A stretch of DNA of 64,000 nucleotides from assembly GCF_000526415.1 (NCBI RefSeq), contig NZ_JAGA01000002.1, positions 1-64,000 of the forward strand, read 5' to 3'. The position numbers and the translations under genes were made by a program. Numbering within the stretch: position 1 is the stretch's first letter; each line of letters opens with the position of its first letter. This document shows positions 44,052-53,111 of the stretch, piece by piece. Under the pieces are notes generated by a model. That model did not search any database. It was not told where the DNA came from and worked only from the letters and a program-made list of their open reading frames with translations. The DNA is from Kallotenue papyrolyticum (GTDB lineage: Bacteria; Chloroflexota; Chloroflexia; Chloroflexales; Kallotenuaceae).

Positions 44052-44080
44052 ATTATACCAAAACCCGCCAGGCCGATCAA
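44052..44080 (-). promoter_or_regulatory. tRNA-Gln promoter
   Basis: Minus-strand TTGATC (44075-44080), 17-base spacer, perfect TATAAT (44052-44057). The tRNA 5' end is 60 bases downstream, leaving a long leader. Confidence 0.8.
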
Positions 44081-44089
44081 CCGCGCCCC

Positions 44090-44119
44090 TTGACACGCTG
44101 CGCCGTCTGGCGCTAGCAT
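44090..44119 (+). promoter_or_regulatory. Promoter of glycerate 2-kinase gene
   Basis: TTGACA at 44090-44095, 18-base spacer, TAGCAT at 44114-44119, divergent from the tRNA-Gln promoter and 28 bases before the start codon at 44147. Confidence 0.7.
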
Positions 44120-44146
44120 CCAACCGTGGTTGATAGTGGAGGCGCG

Positions 44147-45532
44147 ATGCACCCCGATCGGCTGATGACTCACTCGCTACGCGAGTCGGCGCAGGGCCGG
44201 GCCTTAGCGCAGATCATGGCGGCTGCGCTGCAGGCTGTCGATCCCGAGCGCGCCGTGCGGCGTTACCTACGCCGCGAAGGCGAGCAGTTGGTGGTGGGCG
44301 AGCAGCGCTACGATCTCACGCGCTTCAGACGCGTCCTGGTCGTGGGCGCCGGCAAGGCGGGCGCTCCCATGGCGCACGCCGCGGCGGAGATCCTTGGTGA
44401 TCGGCTCAGCGCGGGCCTGGTCATCGTCAAAGAGGGCTATGCCGCTGCCGCGCCGGAGCAGGCCACGCCGATCGTGCTGCTCGAGGCAGGCCATCCGCTG
44501 CCCGATGCGCGCAACGTGGCCGCAGCACAACGGCTGGTCGAGCTGCTGGCCACAGCGCAGGCCGATGATCTGGTGCTGGCGCTGATCTCAGGCGGTGGCT
44601 CGGCGCTGCTGACGCTGCCGTCCCCCGGTCTCCAGCTCGATGATCTGCGCGCCGTGACCGACCTGTTGTTGCGCTGCGGCGCGACGATCAACGAACTCAA
44701 CACGGTGCGCAAACATCTTACCCGCCTCAGCGGCGGGCAGCTAGCCGCGCTGGCCGCGCCCGCCACGCTGGTGGCCCTGATCCTCTCGGATGTCGTCGGC
44801 TCGCCCTTGGAGGTGATCGCCTCAGGCCCGACCGTGCCTGATCCAAGCACCTTTGCCGATGCCTGGGCTGTGCTCACGCGCCACGGTCTGACCCAGCACC
44901 TCCCGCCGGCCGTGCGCACGTACCTCCAACAGGGGTGCGCAGGACAGCAGCCGGAAACGCCCAAGCCGGGTGAGACGCTCTTTGCGCGCGTCCAGAACGT
45001 GATCATCGCGTCCAACGCCCTGGCCGCCGAGGCTGCCGCCGAGGCCGGGCACCGCCTCGGCTTCAGACCGTTGCTGCTGACCACCTACCTGGAGGGCGAG
45101 GCCCGCGTCGTTGGTGGCGTGCTGGCGGCGATCGCCCGTGAGATCGTCGCTGCCGATCGTCCCCTGGCGCGCCCGGCACTGATCATCGCCGGCGGCGAAA
45201 CGACCGTCACCGTACGCGGCGATGGCCTCGGCGGACGCAACCAGGAGCTGGCGCTGGGCGCGGTGCATGGCCTGCACGGCCTACCCGCAACGACGTTGGT
45301 GGCGCTCGCTACCGACGGCGGGGATGGCCCTACCGATGCGGCGGGGGCAGTGGTCACCGGCGCGACGGCCGGCCGCGCTCGGCTGCTCGGCCTCGATCCG
45401 GCGCAGTTTCTGCAGCGCAATGACGCCTACCATTTCTTCGCCGCGCTGGGCGATCTGTTGCTGCCCGGCCCGACCAACACCAATGTCAACGATCTGGCGC
45501 TGCTGGCGATCGGCATGCCCACCATTGGGTAG
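44147..45532 (+). CDS. Glycerate 2-kinase (MOFRL family)
   Basis: A 461-residue enzyme phosphorylating D-glycerate at the 2-position, linking glycerate to lower glycolysis. The N-terminal half has VLVVGAGKAGAPMAHAA and the nucleotide-binding LALISGGGSALLTLPSPGL. The linker NTVRKHLTRLSGGQLA and VVGSPLEVIASGPTVPDPSTF follow, and the C-terminal MOFRL domain has IIAGGETTVTVRGDGLGGRNQELAL, then ATDGGDGPTDAAGAVV and GPTNTNVNDL. ATG 44147 is preferred with GGAGG just before it; GTG 44126 is in frame. It ends six bases from the convergent aldehyde dehydrogenase gene. Confidence 0.92.
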   Translation: MHPDRLMTHSLRESAQGRALAQIMAAALQAVDPERAVRRYLRREGEQLVVGEQRYDLTRFRRVLVVGAGKAGAPMAHAAAEILGDRLSAGLVIVKEGYAAAAPEQATPIVLLEAGHPLPDARNVAAAQRLVELLATAQADDLVLALISGGGSALLTLPSPGLQLDDLRAVTDLLLRCGATINELNTVRKHLTRLSGGQLAALAAPATLVALILSDVVGSPLEVIASGPTVPDPSTFADAWAVLTRHGLTQHLPPAVRTYLQQGCAGQQPETPKPGETLFARVQNVIIASNALAAEAAAEAGHRLGFRPLLLTTYLEGEARVVGGVLAAIAREIVAADRPLARPALIIAGGETTVTVRGDGLGGRNQELALGAVHGLHGLPATTLVALATDGGDGPTDAAGAVVTGATAGRARLLGLDPAQFLQRNDAYHFFAALGDLLLPGPTNTNVNDLALLAIGMPTIG

Positions 45533-45538
45533 GCCAGA

Positions 45539-47026
45539 CTAGAGGCCGATCGAGACGTATTTGATCTCTAAATATTCATCAATGCCGGTCGGTCCGCCTT
45601 CGCGGCCCAGGCCGCTCTGCTTGAAGCCGCCAAAGGGCGCCTGCGCCGTCGAGGGCAGTGCATCGTTGGCGCCGACGATGCCGTACTCTAACCCTTCCGC
45701 GACGCGAAACAGACGGCTGGCGTCGCGCGTGTAGAAGTAGGCCGCCAGACCATAGGAGGTGTCGTTGGCCAGCCGCAACACCTCATCTTCGCTGTCGAAC
45801 GGAATCAAGGGCGCGACCGGTCCAAAGGTCTCTTCGCGCGCCACCAGCATGTCGGGCCGCGCCTCGGCCAGGACAGTTGGCGTCCAGAAGGCGCCACGCA
45901 GCCCCTCGGCCTGGTAAGGCGCGCCGCCGGTCAGTACCTGCGCGCCGTGTTCCACCGCATCCGCCACATGGCGGCGCACCTTGGCGAGCGCCTGTTGATC
46001 GATCAGCGGACCGATCTGCACATCGGGTTGCAGGCCGTCGCCCACGCGCAGCGCGCGCACACGCTCGGTGAAGCGCTCGGCAAAGCGCGCATAGATACCG
46101 CGCTGCACAAAGATGCGGTTGGCGCAGACACAGGTCTGGCCCGTGTTGCGGAACTTCGAGGCAAGCGCGCCCTCCACGGCGGCCTCCAGATCGGCATCGT
46201 CGAAGACAATGAAGGGCGCGTTGCCGCCCAGCTCCAGCGACAGGCGCTTCACTCCCGCCGCCGACTGCTCGATCAAGCGCTTGCCAACCTCGGTCGAGCC
46301 GGTGAAGGAGATCTTGCGCACCCGATCGTCGGCGAAGATGGTGGTGCTGAAGGGCACCGGATCGCTCGTGGTGATGATATTGACCACGCCCGGCGGCAAC
46401 CCGGCCTCCTGCAACAGCGCGCCCAGCTCCAACGCCGACAGCGGCGTTTGCTCCGCCGGCTTGCACACCACCGTGCAGCCCGCCGCTAGGGCCGGTCCGA
46501 GCTTGCGCGTCAGCATTGCCGTCGGGAAGTTCCACGGCGTGATCAGCGCCGCCACGCCCACCGGTTGACGCAGGATCAGGATGCGCTTGTGCGCCACCGA
46601 CGCCGGCACGGTCTGCCCATAGATGCGCTCGGCCTCACCGGCAAACCAGCTCAGAAAGCTGGCCGCGTAGGCGATCTCACCGCGCGCCTCGGCCAGCGGC
46701 TTGCCCTGCTCCAGAGTCATAATCGTCGCCAGGCGCTCCTGACATTCCAGCATACGCGCCGCCACCGTGCGCAGCAGAGTCGCGCGCGCCGGTGCGGGCG
46801 TTGCCGCCCAGGCGGGGAGCGCGCGGGCGGCAGCGTCGATAGCGGTCTGGGTCTCCTCTGCACCACCGTCAGGCACCTCGGCCAGCAGCTCGCCGGTGGC
46901 CGGGTTGGTAACGGCGAAGGTCGCGCCGTTACGCGCCGCGCGCCACGCACCGTCAATCAGCATCGCGTAGCGCTCGGCCAGATAGCTGCGCGCCACCGCC
47001 GCGGGATCAAGCCTTTGCGTTGCCAT
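45539..47026 (-). CDS. gabD: NAD(P)-dependent aldehyde dehydrogenase, succinate-semialdehyde type
   Basis: A 495-residue aldehyde dehydrogenase. The cofactor and catalytic motifs are ITPWNFPTAMLTRKLGPALA, FTGSTEVGKRLIEQS, LSLELGGNAPFIVFDDADL (Glu) and NTGQTCVCANRIFVQ (nucleophile Cys). The CVCANR context and LEYGIVGANDALPSTAQAPFGG are characteristic of GabD-type succinate/glutarate-semialdehyde dehydrogenases, so the product is probably succinate in GABA or 4-hydroxybutyrate breakdown. A strong AAGGAGGGGG site precedes ATG 47026 and a TAGAAT box lies at 47054-47059 (minus strand). Exact substrate is not certain. Confidence 0.9.
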   Translation of the reverse strand: MATQRLDPAAVARSYLAERYAMLIDGAWRAARNGATFAVTNPATGELLAEVPDGGAEETQTAIDAAARALPAWAATPAPARATLLRTVAARMLECQERLATIMTLEQGKPLAEARGEIAYAASFLSWFAGEAERIYGQTVPASVAHKRILILRQPVGVAALITPWNFPTAMLTRKLGPALAAGCTVVCKPAEQTPLSALELGALLQEAGLPPGVVNIITTSDPVPFSTTIFADDRVRKISFTGSTEVGKRLIEQSAAGVKRLSLELGGNAPFIVFDDADLEAAVEGALASKFRNTGQTCVCANRIFVQRGIYARFAERFTERVRALRVGDGLQPDVQIGPLIDQQALAKVRRHVADAVEHGAQVLTGGAPYQAEGLRGAFWTPTVLAEARPDMLVAREETFGPVAPLIPFDSEDEVLRLANDTSYGLAAYFYTRDASRLFRVAEGLEYGIVGANDALPSTAQAPFGGFKQSGLGREGGPTGIDEYLEIKYVSIGL

Positions 47027-47221
47027 ACACCCCCTCCTTGGCGCTATACCCTCGATTCTACCGTACGGGCGCGCCGCCGGCGCGCCCCAACCTCGGCACA
47101 CCGGCGGCGTACCCCAACCCGCTAGCCCGCGACAGGACCGCCGCGCTATCGGCAGCGCCGGCACGTGACGCTACACTGACTCAGCAAATAAACGACCTAC
47201 AACGCCAGCAGGACAAGCAGC

Positions 47222-48007
47222 ATGACGCATGTGGACCTTGATCGCCTGACTCAGGAGGTTGCGCACATCCTGCGCAGCGATGTACACAGCCCGCTTGGCA
47301 GCAACGAAGGCGAAACGCAGCGCCTCGCCGCGGCACTGATCGCGGCGACCCAGGCAGCTGCGCAGCAGGTGGACGCGGCAGACGCACAGGCCGTCGGCGC
47401 GCAACTGGCCGAAAACGAGATCGCCGCCGAAACCGTGATTGCCGTGGGCCGCGCGCTGGTGGACGCCGGCCTGCCTGCCGACGAAGCCTGGAGTGCACTG
47501 GCCGGGCTGACGCGCGGCTTTCTGACTGCCACGCGCGAGCGGGTGATGGCCGCGACCATCGCGGACGTCCAGGCAACGCAACAGCGTGAAGATCAGTTGC
47601 GGGCCGTGATTCAGGAGCTCTCCACGCCAATTATCCCGATCCATCAGGGCGTGTTGGTCCTGCCGCTGGTCGGCGCGATCGATACGCTGCGTTCGCAGGA
47701 GATCACCGAGCGCTTACTGGAAGAGATCGTGCGTCAGCAGGCCGACATCGTCATCATCGACATCACCGGCGTGACGGTCGTGGACACCTCGGTCGCCAAC
47801 CACTTGATTATGACGGCGCAGGCGGTCAATCTCCTCGGCTCGCGCGTGATCTTCACCGGCATCAGCAGCACGATTGCCCAGACGATCGTGCAGCTCGGGG
47901 TCAATCTCGGCGATGTCACGACTCTCAGTACGCTGCAAGCCGGCATGGAATATGCCCTGCGGCAACTGGGGTTGGAGATCACCGAACTCGCGCCGACCAG
48001 GGCATGA
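47222..48007 (+). CDS. RsbR-like STAS domain regulator
   Basis: A 261-residue regulator. The N-terminal half is helical, of the RsbRD-like four-helix bundle type (LTQEVAHILRSDVH ... AWSALAGLTRGFLTATRERV). The C-terminal STAS domain (about 133-250) begins STPIIPIHQGVLVLPLVGAID and has the phosphorylatable Thr/Ser region DITGVTVVDTSVANHL. Such proteins form stressosomes that sequester an RsbT-type kinase. No rsbS or rsbT is adjacent; the next gene is a membrane protein overlapping its stop by four bases. A TACACT box lies at about 47172. Confidence 0.88.
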   Translation: MTHVDLDRLTQEVAHILRSDVHSPLGSNEGETQRLAAALIAATQAAAQQVDAADAQAVGAQLAENEIAAETVIAVGRALVDAGLPADEAWSALAGLTRGFLTATRERVMAATIADVQATQQREDQLRAVIQELSTPIIPIHQGVLVLPLVGAIDTLRSQEITERLLEEIVRQQADIVIIDITGVTVVDTSVANHLIMTAQAVNLLGSRVIFTGISSTIAQTIVQLGVNLGDVTTLSTLQAGMEYALRQLGLEITELAPTRA

Positions 48008-49596
48008 CACCGCGCGAGCTCAGGCGCGATGCGATGGATCAGCACCGCCAACGCGTCGCGCCGCGGCTGATTCGCCGCTGCCATCTGCTGCCGATCGGTT
48101 TCCTCAGCCTGCTGGGCATGTTGATTGCGCTGGTGCCGCTCTATCCCAACGATCTGTGGTGGCACCTGCGCATCGGTGAGCTGATTGCGCACAGCGGCAA
48201 CCCGCTGGCGCTGGAACGCTTCTCGTTTCTGCCACAGGAGCAGGATTTTCCCTACCACGGCTGGCTGGGACAGCTGCTGCTCTACCTGGCTTGGCTGCCC
48301 GCCGGCAGCGCCTCGCTCATGCTGGTGCGCAACCTGTGCCTGCTGCTGGCCTATGGCCTGGCGCTGCTACTGGCCGCCCGCCGCAGCGGCTCTTGGGCCG
48401 TTGCCGGCGCACTGACGCTGCTCGCCGGCCTGAGCGCCTTCTTCTACTGGCACATTCGGCCACAAATCTTCGCCTATCCGCTCTTTGTCGTCATCCTAGC
48501 CCTGCTGCTGGGCGTGGCCGATGGGCGGATGGAGCGGCGCTGGTTGATCGGCGTGCCGCTGCTCACCGCGCTGTGGACCAATCTGCACGGCTCGTTTGTG
48601 ATCGCGCCGCTGCTCGCCGGGGTGGCTGCGGTGGGTGCGCTGCTCGAAGCCAAGCGTGCGCGCTCCTGGCGCCGCAGCGCATCGGCGCTGACGCTCACAG
48701 CGCTGGCGACCGGTCTGGCCACGCTGGTCACGCCGTATGGCTGGCGCGTGTACGATGTTGTCGGTGCCGCGCTCCAGGACGCGCCGAGCCTGATCTTCGG
48801 GCCGGAGTGGCATCCGCCCTCGCCGGCGAGTAACCCGCTCTTATTCGGCACCATCTTCGCTACGCTGGGCTGCTGGGCCGTCCAACGGCGCCGCCCGACA
48901 CTGGTCGAGGGCGGTTTCTACCTGGTGCTAGCCTGGCAGGCCTGCGCCGGTAATCGCTATATCATCTGGTACAGCCTGGCCCTGCCCCTGCTCGCGGCTC
49001 CCGCCGTCGCCGCGCTGCTGCCACATCGTGCAGCGCCACCACTCGAATGGCCGGCGCTCAACCTGGTGCTGGCCGCGCTGCTCAGCCTGCCGACCCTCGG
49101 CATGCAGCCGGGGATGCCGCTGCGCGCCTGGTTGCCGGAGACCTACCAGGCCCACCTTACCGCCGACGAGACAGGCCGCCTGCTGCTGGCACGCGCGACG
49201 CCGGTCGCCGCCGCGCGCTACCTGCGCAGCCACCCACTAGGAGCGGCGGCGCGGCTCTTCAGCGAAAACGCCGACGCCAGCTATCTGATCTGGGCCTGGC
49301 GCGAGGGCCGCGTTTTTCTCGATACGCGCATCAGCGCCTACCCGCTGCCGGTCTGGCTGGACTACTACCAGATCGCCGCCGCCTGTGAGTACAATCGCCT
49401 GCTGGATCGCTACGGCATTACCCATGTGCTGGCCAACCGCGTCAAGCAGCCCGCCCTGGCCGCGGCGCTGGCCAGCGATCCGCGCTGGCAGCCGCTCTGG
49501 CGCGACGCCACCTATACGCTCTACCAGCGCAGTGCGCGCCCTCCCGCCGAGCCACCCTGCCGCATGGATGCACTGCTGGAGCTGCTGCGGCCTTGA
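48004..49596 (+). CDS. Large polytopic membrane protein, GT-C-like in layout
   Basis: A 530-residue membrane protein with about 10-12 helices and a soluble C-terminus of 130 residues. The first periplasmic loop contains NDLWWHLRIGELI, resembling the Asp-containing loop of GT-C glycosyltransferases (after helix 1). The soluble end has SENADASYLIWAWREGRVFLDTRI and YGITHVLANRVK, similar to the C-terminal regions of mannosyltransferase-like proteins. It overlaps the STAS gene by four bases. I call it GT-C-like from layout only; no donor lipid can be named. Confidence 0.75.
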   Translation: MTPRELRRDAMDQHRQRVAPRLIRRCHLLPIGFLSLLGMLIALVPLYPNDLWWHLRIGELIAHSGNPLALERFSFLPQEQDFPYHGWLGQLLLYLAWLPAGSASLMLVRNLCLLLAYGLALLLAARRSGSWAVAGALTLLAGLSAFFYWHIRPQIFAYPLFVVILALLLGVADGRMERRWLIGVPLLTALWTNLHGSFVIAPLLAGVAAVGALLEAKRARSWRRSASALTLTALATGLATLVTPYGWRVYDVVGAALQDAPSLIFGPEWHPPSPASNPLLFGTIFATLGCWAVQRRRPTLVEGGFYLVLAWQACAGNRYIIWYSLALPLLAAPAVAALLPHRAAPPLEWPALNLVLAALLSLPTLGMQPGMPLRAWLPETYQAHLTADETGRLLLARATPVAAARYLRSHPLGAAARLFSENADASYLIWAWREGRVFLDTRISAYPLPVWLDYYQIAAACEYNRLLDRYGITHVLANRVKQPALAAALASDPRWQPLWRDATYTLYQRSARPPAEPPCRMDALLELLRP

Positions 49597-49682
49597 CAGA
49601 CGTGGCGTTGCGGGCCACACTACCGCGCAAACAGCTTTGGAGCCGGTAACGGCACAACCGCCATCTCCCCTGGGAGCACGCT

Positions 49683-50426
49683 ATGCGTCCACTGATTCTG
49701 ATCACCTGTCGTCATGAGTACGATGACGACTGGTCGCCACCGCTGGTCGGCGTGCGGCGCGGCTATGTTGATGCCGTCCTCGCCGCCGGCGGCCTGCCGT
49801 GGCTGCTACCGCCCGATCTGGATGAGACAACCCTGCGCGCCTGCTACCAACGCGCCGATGGCATCCTGCTCACCGGTGGAGCCGACCTCGATCCCGCGCA
49901 CTACAACGAAGCGCGGCATCCGGCCCTGGGCGAGGTCCATCCAGAGCGCGACCGCGTCGAACTCCCCCTGGCGCGCTGGGCCATCGCCGATGATGTGCCG
50001 CTGCTGGCGATCTGCCGCGGCATGCAGGTCTTGAATGTAGCCCTGGGCGGCACGCTCTACCAGGACCTTCCGAGCCAATACGCTACCAGCATCGATCATC
50101 AGGCCGGCATTCATCAGCGGCGCTGGGACGGCGCTGACCATCCGATCAGCCTCGATCCCCAATCACGTCTGGCCGCGCTGCTGGATACCAGCGAGCTGGT
50201 GGTCAACTCACTGCACCACCAAGCGGTGCGTGAGGTCGCGCCGGAACTGCGCGTCGTCGGGCACGCGCCCGATGGCGTGATCGAAGCGGTCGAAGCGCGG
50301 CACGCCACCTTTGCCATCGGCGTGCAGTGCCACCCCGAACAGCTCTGGCAGACGCGTGATCCGCGCTGGCAACGCGTCTTTGCCGGCCTGGTTCAGGCGG
50401 CTGCCGCGCGGGCTGCCGCGCGCTAA
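49683..50426 (+). CDS. Class I glutamine amidotransferase-like hydrolase (peptidase C26)
   Basis: A 247-residue enzyme of the gamma-glutamyl hydrolase family, related to PuuD (gamma-glutamyl-GABA hydrolase). The nucleophile Cys is in LLAICRGMQVLNVALGG near 110, and the His/Glu pair is in GVQCHPEQLW near 223; DGILLTGGADLDPAHY near 58 is the oxyanion-hole region. With a succinate-semialdehyde dehydrogenase 2.6 kb away, GABA formation from gamma-glutamylated putrescine and its oxidation to succinate is a plausible link, but the other Puu enzymes are not in the window. Confidence 0.87.
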   Translation: MRPLILITCRHEYDDDWSPPLVGVRRGYVDAVLAAGGLPWLLPPDLDETTLRACYQRADGILLTGGADLDPAHYNEARHPALGEVHPERDRVELPLARWAIADDVPLLAICRGMQVLNVALGGTLYQDLPSQYATSIDHQAGIHQRRWDGADHPISLDPQSRLAALLDTSELVVNSLHHQAVREVAPELRVVGHAPDGVIEAVEARHATFAIGVQCHPEQLWQTRDPRWQRVFAGLVQAAAARAAAR

Positions 50427-50437
50427 AGCGCCGACAC

Positions 50438-50475
50438 AAAAACCGCCAGGGCCACCCGATGGGCGGCCCTGGCGG
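50438..50475 (-). terminator. Terminator of Flp pilin gene
   Basis: Eleven-bp perfect stem CCGCCAGGGCC (50443-50453) and GGCCCTGGCGG (50465-50475). On the minus strand it is followed by TTTTT (50438-50442), so it ends the pilin transcript; it may also end the convergent amidotransferase mRNA. Confidence 0.85.
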
Positions 50476-50491
50476 CATGCTCTGCGGAAAA

Positions 50492-50650
50492 CTACCGCGA
50501 GAGGCCCGACTCGATCTGCGAGAAGACCGTCGACACGCGCCGGCCGAGCAGCGACAGAATAGCAATAACAACAATTGCGATCAGCACCAGGATCAGCGCG
50601 TACTCCACCAGACCCTGACCTTCCTCACGAGCAAAGAAGTTGCGCAGCAT
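50492..50650 (-). CDS. Flp/Fap-type pilin
   Basis: A 52-residue ORF reading MLRNFFAREEGQGLVEYALI then a hydrophobic helix LVLIAIVVIAILSLLG and a short tail ending ESGLSR. The G-QGLVEYALI start is the signature of Flp pilins: prepilin peptidase would cut after the Gly of EEG, leaving Gln/Gly-Leu-Val-Glu with the conserved Glu5 and Tyr6. The subunit would assemble into a tight-adherence (Tad) pilus at the outer surface. The ribosome site AAAGGAGGTGA is perfect, the promoter is good and a terminator follows, so it is a monocistronic, probably highly expressed gene. No tad genes are in the window. Confidence 0.88.
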   Translation of the reverse strand: MLRNFFAREEGQGLVEYALILVLIAIVVIAILSLLGRRVSTVFSQIESGLSR

Positions 50651-50700
50651 GTCGTTCACCTCCTTTCGTTCCGAAGTTGGTTGTCGTTACCGACAGGCTG

Positions 50701-50729
50701 AGTATAGAACGGGCTTCCCGCCACGACAA
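50701..50729 (-). promoter_or_regulatory. Flp pilin promoter
   Basis: Minus-strand TTGTCG (50724-50729), 17-base spacer and TATACT (50701-50706), about 45 bases before the pilin start codon after transcription begins. Confidence 0.75.
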
Positions 50730-50752
50730 TCAGCCGTCAGTCATGAATTGTG

Positions 50753-50989
50753 CTAGTACCACAACACCGACCGGTTTTTCTGAAAGTACCGGGCGCGGCA
50801 CGGTGCCGGCGCTGCGTCGGGCATACCTGCGCCCAGTGCCGGTTCGGCTTCAGGCTGCGCAGAGCCACCGGCTAGATCCTCTGCCTGGGAACCACGCTGA
50901 ATGCAGTCTGGGCACAGGTTGTGTGGGTGATTCGTCCGTATAAACGGGGCAGGGCGGCAGAGGATACGGCATCCTGCGCACCGCGGCAT
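50753..50989 (-). CDS. Possible small zinc-ribbon protein
   Basis: A 78-residue ORF with MPRCAGCRILCRPAPFIRTN then LCPDCIQRG: two CxxC pairs about 20 residues apart, the pattern of a zinc ribbon, followed by an Ala/Pro/Glu-rich tail. It lies upstream of the Flp pilin gene on the same strand, inside an otherwise empty 420-base gap. No ribosome site is visible, and the tail looks like random GC-rich sequence, so it may be a chance frame. Confidence 0.3.
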   Translation of the reverse strand: MPRCAGCRILCRPAPFIRTNHPHNLCPDCIQRGSQAEDLAGGSAQPEAEPALGAGMPDAAPAPCRARYFQKNRSVLWY

Positions 50990-51071
50990 TCGTGCTACAA
51001 TGGGGCCGACTGCAACCCAACGAACAACCTTCGCTGCTGCGCGCCGACCCTATATGACCTGAGGACGTGTC

Positions 51072-51530
51072 ATGCTCAAGCGTGTTCATCACATCGGTAT
51101 CGCCGTTCACGATCTCGACGCGATTGTGGCCTTTTACCGCGACACCTTCGGCGTCAATGACTGGGAACGCCTGCGCCTGCCTGAACGGCACATGGAGGTC
51201 GCCATCTGTCGCATCGGCGAGACGCTGCTGGAGTTCATCACCCCTACCTCCGAGAGCGCGGCCTTCAGTCGCTTCCTACGCGAGCGCGGCGAGGGCATTC
51301 ACCATCTGGCCTATGAAGTGGCCGCGCTCGAACCGGCGCTGCGCACCCTGGAAGCGCGTGGTATCCGCCTGATCGATGCGCATGGCCGGCCCGGCATTCA
51401 CGCGACCTGTGTAGCGTTCCTGCATCCCAAATCAACCCATGGCGTGCTGATCGAACTGGTCCAACCCGCAACCACTCACCAGGCTGAAGAGGACTGCTAT
51501 GGCGCAGAACACGCATCCAACGACGGATGA
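51072..51530 (+). CDS. mce: Methylmalonyl-CoA epimerase
   Basis: A 152-residue vicinal-oxygen-chelate enzyme interconverting (S)- and (R)-methylmalonyl-CoA. The metal ligands are His in [13 protein letters not shown] (residues 6-8 region), His in GIHHLAYEV near 77, and Glu in GVLIELVQP near 130. Length is typical. It overlaps the mutase gene by 32 bases. Together they convert propionyl-CoA-derived (S)-methylmalonyl-CoA into succinyl-CoA, or run in reverse in autotrophic carbon fixation cycles. A TACAAT box lies at about 50997. Confidence 0.93.
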   Translation: MLKRVHHIGIAVHDLDAIVAFYRDTFGVNDWERLRLPERHMEVAICRIGETLLEFITPTSESAAFSRFLRERGEGIHHLAYEVAALEPALRTLEARGIRLIDAHGRPGIHATCVAFLHPKSTHGVLIELVQPATTHQAEEDCYGAEHASNDG

Positions 51531-53070
51531 AACACTCAAGCCGGTCTATCGGCCCGAGGACGTGCGCGAGCACCAGCCCGATCCCGGCCAGTACCCCTAC
51601 ACACGGGGCATCTACCCGACGATGTACCGCGCCCGGCTGTGGACCATGCGCCAGTATGCCGGCTTTTCCTCGGCCGACGAAACCAACCAGCGCTTTCGCT
51701 ACCTGCTGCAACAGGGCGTTACCGGGCTGTCGGTCGCCTTTGACCTGCCGACGCAACTTGGCCTGGATTCAGATGATCCGCGCGCCGAGGGCGAGGTCGG
51801 CCGGGTCGGCGTCGCGATCGATACTGTTGAAGACATGGCGCGCCTCTTCGACGGCATTCCGCTGGATCGCGTCTCGACCTCGATGACCATCAACGCACCG
51901 GCGGCGCTGCTGCTGCTGATGTACGAGCTGGTCGCCGAACGGCAGGGCGTGCCGGCGCACGCGCTGAGCGGCACGATTCAGAACGACATCCTCAAGGAAT
52001 ATGCCGCGCGCGGCACCTATATCTTCCCGCCGCGACCGTCGATGCGGCTGATCACCGACACCTTCGCCTACTGTCGCCAGCACATCCCCAAGTGGAACAC
52101 AATCAGCATCTCCGGCTACCATATCCGCGAGGCGGGCGCGACCGCGGTGCAGGAGCTGGCCTTTACGCTGGCGAACGGCATCGCCTACGTCCAGGCTGCG
52201 CTGGACGCCGGCCTGCCCATCGACGAGTTCGCGCCGCGTCTGTCGTTCTTCTTCAACGCCCATAGCAACTTCTTTGAGGAGATTGCCAAATTCCGCGCCG
52301 CGCGGCGCATGTGGGCACGCCTGATGCAGGAACGCTTCGGCGCGCGCGATCCACGCTCGCTCCAGTTGCGCTTCCATACGCAGACCGCCGGCTCGACGCT
52401 CACTTCGCAGCAACCGCTCAACAACGTGGTGCGCACCACCCTGGAGGCGCTGGCCGCAGTGCTGGGCGGCACCCAATCGCTGCACACCAATGGCTACGAC
52501 GAAGCCCTGGGCCTGCCCACGGCCGAATCGGCGACGCTGGCGCTGCGCACACAACAGATCATCGCCTACGAGAGCGGCGTACCCGCGGTCGCCGATCCGC
52601 TGGGCGGCGCGTACCTGATCGAGTGGCTGACCGACCGGCTCGAAGCCGAGGCACTGGCGCTGATCGAGCGCATTGATGCGATGGGCGGCGCGGTGCAGGC
52701 GATCGAAGAGGGCTGGATTCAACAACAGATCGCCGATGCCGCCTGGGAGACGCAACAGGCCATCGAACGCGGCGAGAAGATCGTGGTCGGCGTCAATCGC
52801 TGGCAGAGCGGCGACGAAACACGCGTGCCGATCTTCTATCCCAACGCAGCCGTCACGGCGGAGCAGACCGCCACGCTGGCGCGTATCCGTGCCGAGCGCG
52901 ATCAGCAGGCGGTCGACGCTGCGCTAGACGAGGTACGCCGCGCCGCTGAGGGCAGCGCCAATCTGCTTCCACCGATCAAAGAGGCGCTACGACGCCACGC
53001 TACCCTGGGCGAGATCTGCAACGTGCTGCGCGCGGTCTGGGGTGAATACCGGCCCAGCGTAGCGATCTGA
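51499..53070 (+). CDS. mcmA: Methylmalonyl-CoA mutase large (catalytic) subunit
   Basis: A 523-residue TIM-barrel subunit of the B12-dependent mutase. Signatures are [68 protein letters not shown] and [22 protein letters not shown]. It ends before any cobalamin-binding (B12) domain, so a separate small subunit carrying the DxHxxG motif is needed; it is not in the window. The enzyme needs adenosylcobalamin, which ties it to the BtuFCD uptake operon at 10-14 kb. It follows mce with an overlap. Confidence 0.94.
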   Translation: MAQNTHPTTDETLKPVYRPEDVREHQPDPGQYPYTRGIYPTMYRARLWTMRQYAGFSSADETNQRFRYLLQQGVTGLSVAFDLPTQLGLDSDDPRAEGEVGRVGVAIDTVEDMARLFDGIPLDRVSTSMTINAPAALLLLMYELVAERQGVPAHALSGTIQNDILKEYAARGTYIFPPRPSMRLITDTFAYCRQHIPKWNTISISGYHIREAGATAVQELAFTLANGIAYVQAALDAGLPIDEFAPRLSFFFNAHSNFFEEIAKFRAARRMWARLMQERFGARDPRSLQLRFHTQTAGSTLTSQQPLNNVVRTTLEALAAVLGGTQSLHTNGYDEALGLPTAESATLALRTQQIIAYESGVPAVADPLGGAYLIEWLTDRLEAEALALIERIDAMGGAVQAIEEGWIQQQIADAAWETQQAIERGEKIVVGVNRWQSGDETRVPIFYPNAAVTAEQTATLARIRAERDQQAVDAALDEVRRAAEGSANLLPPIKEALRRHATLGEICNVLRAVWGEYRPSVAI

Positions 53071-53111
53071 AACGCAGCGCGCCGCACTTGCAACCCACGC
53101 CGGCCTGAGCT

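Noticed and set aside
39496-48258. Many long frames opposite real genes (for example 40431-40961, 42162-43694, 45947-46489)
   Set aside because: High-GC third positions keep the opposite strand open. Their peptides are His/Arg/Gln-rich with no known motifs, and the strand opposite carries clear families.
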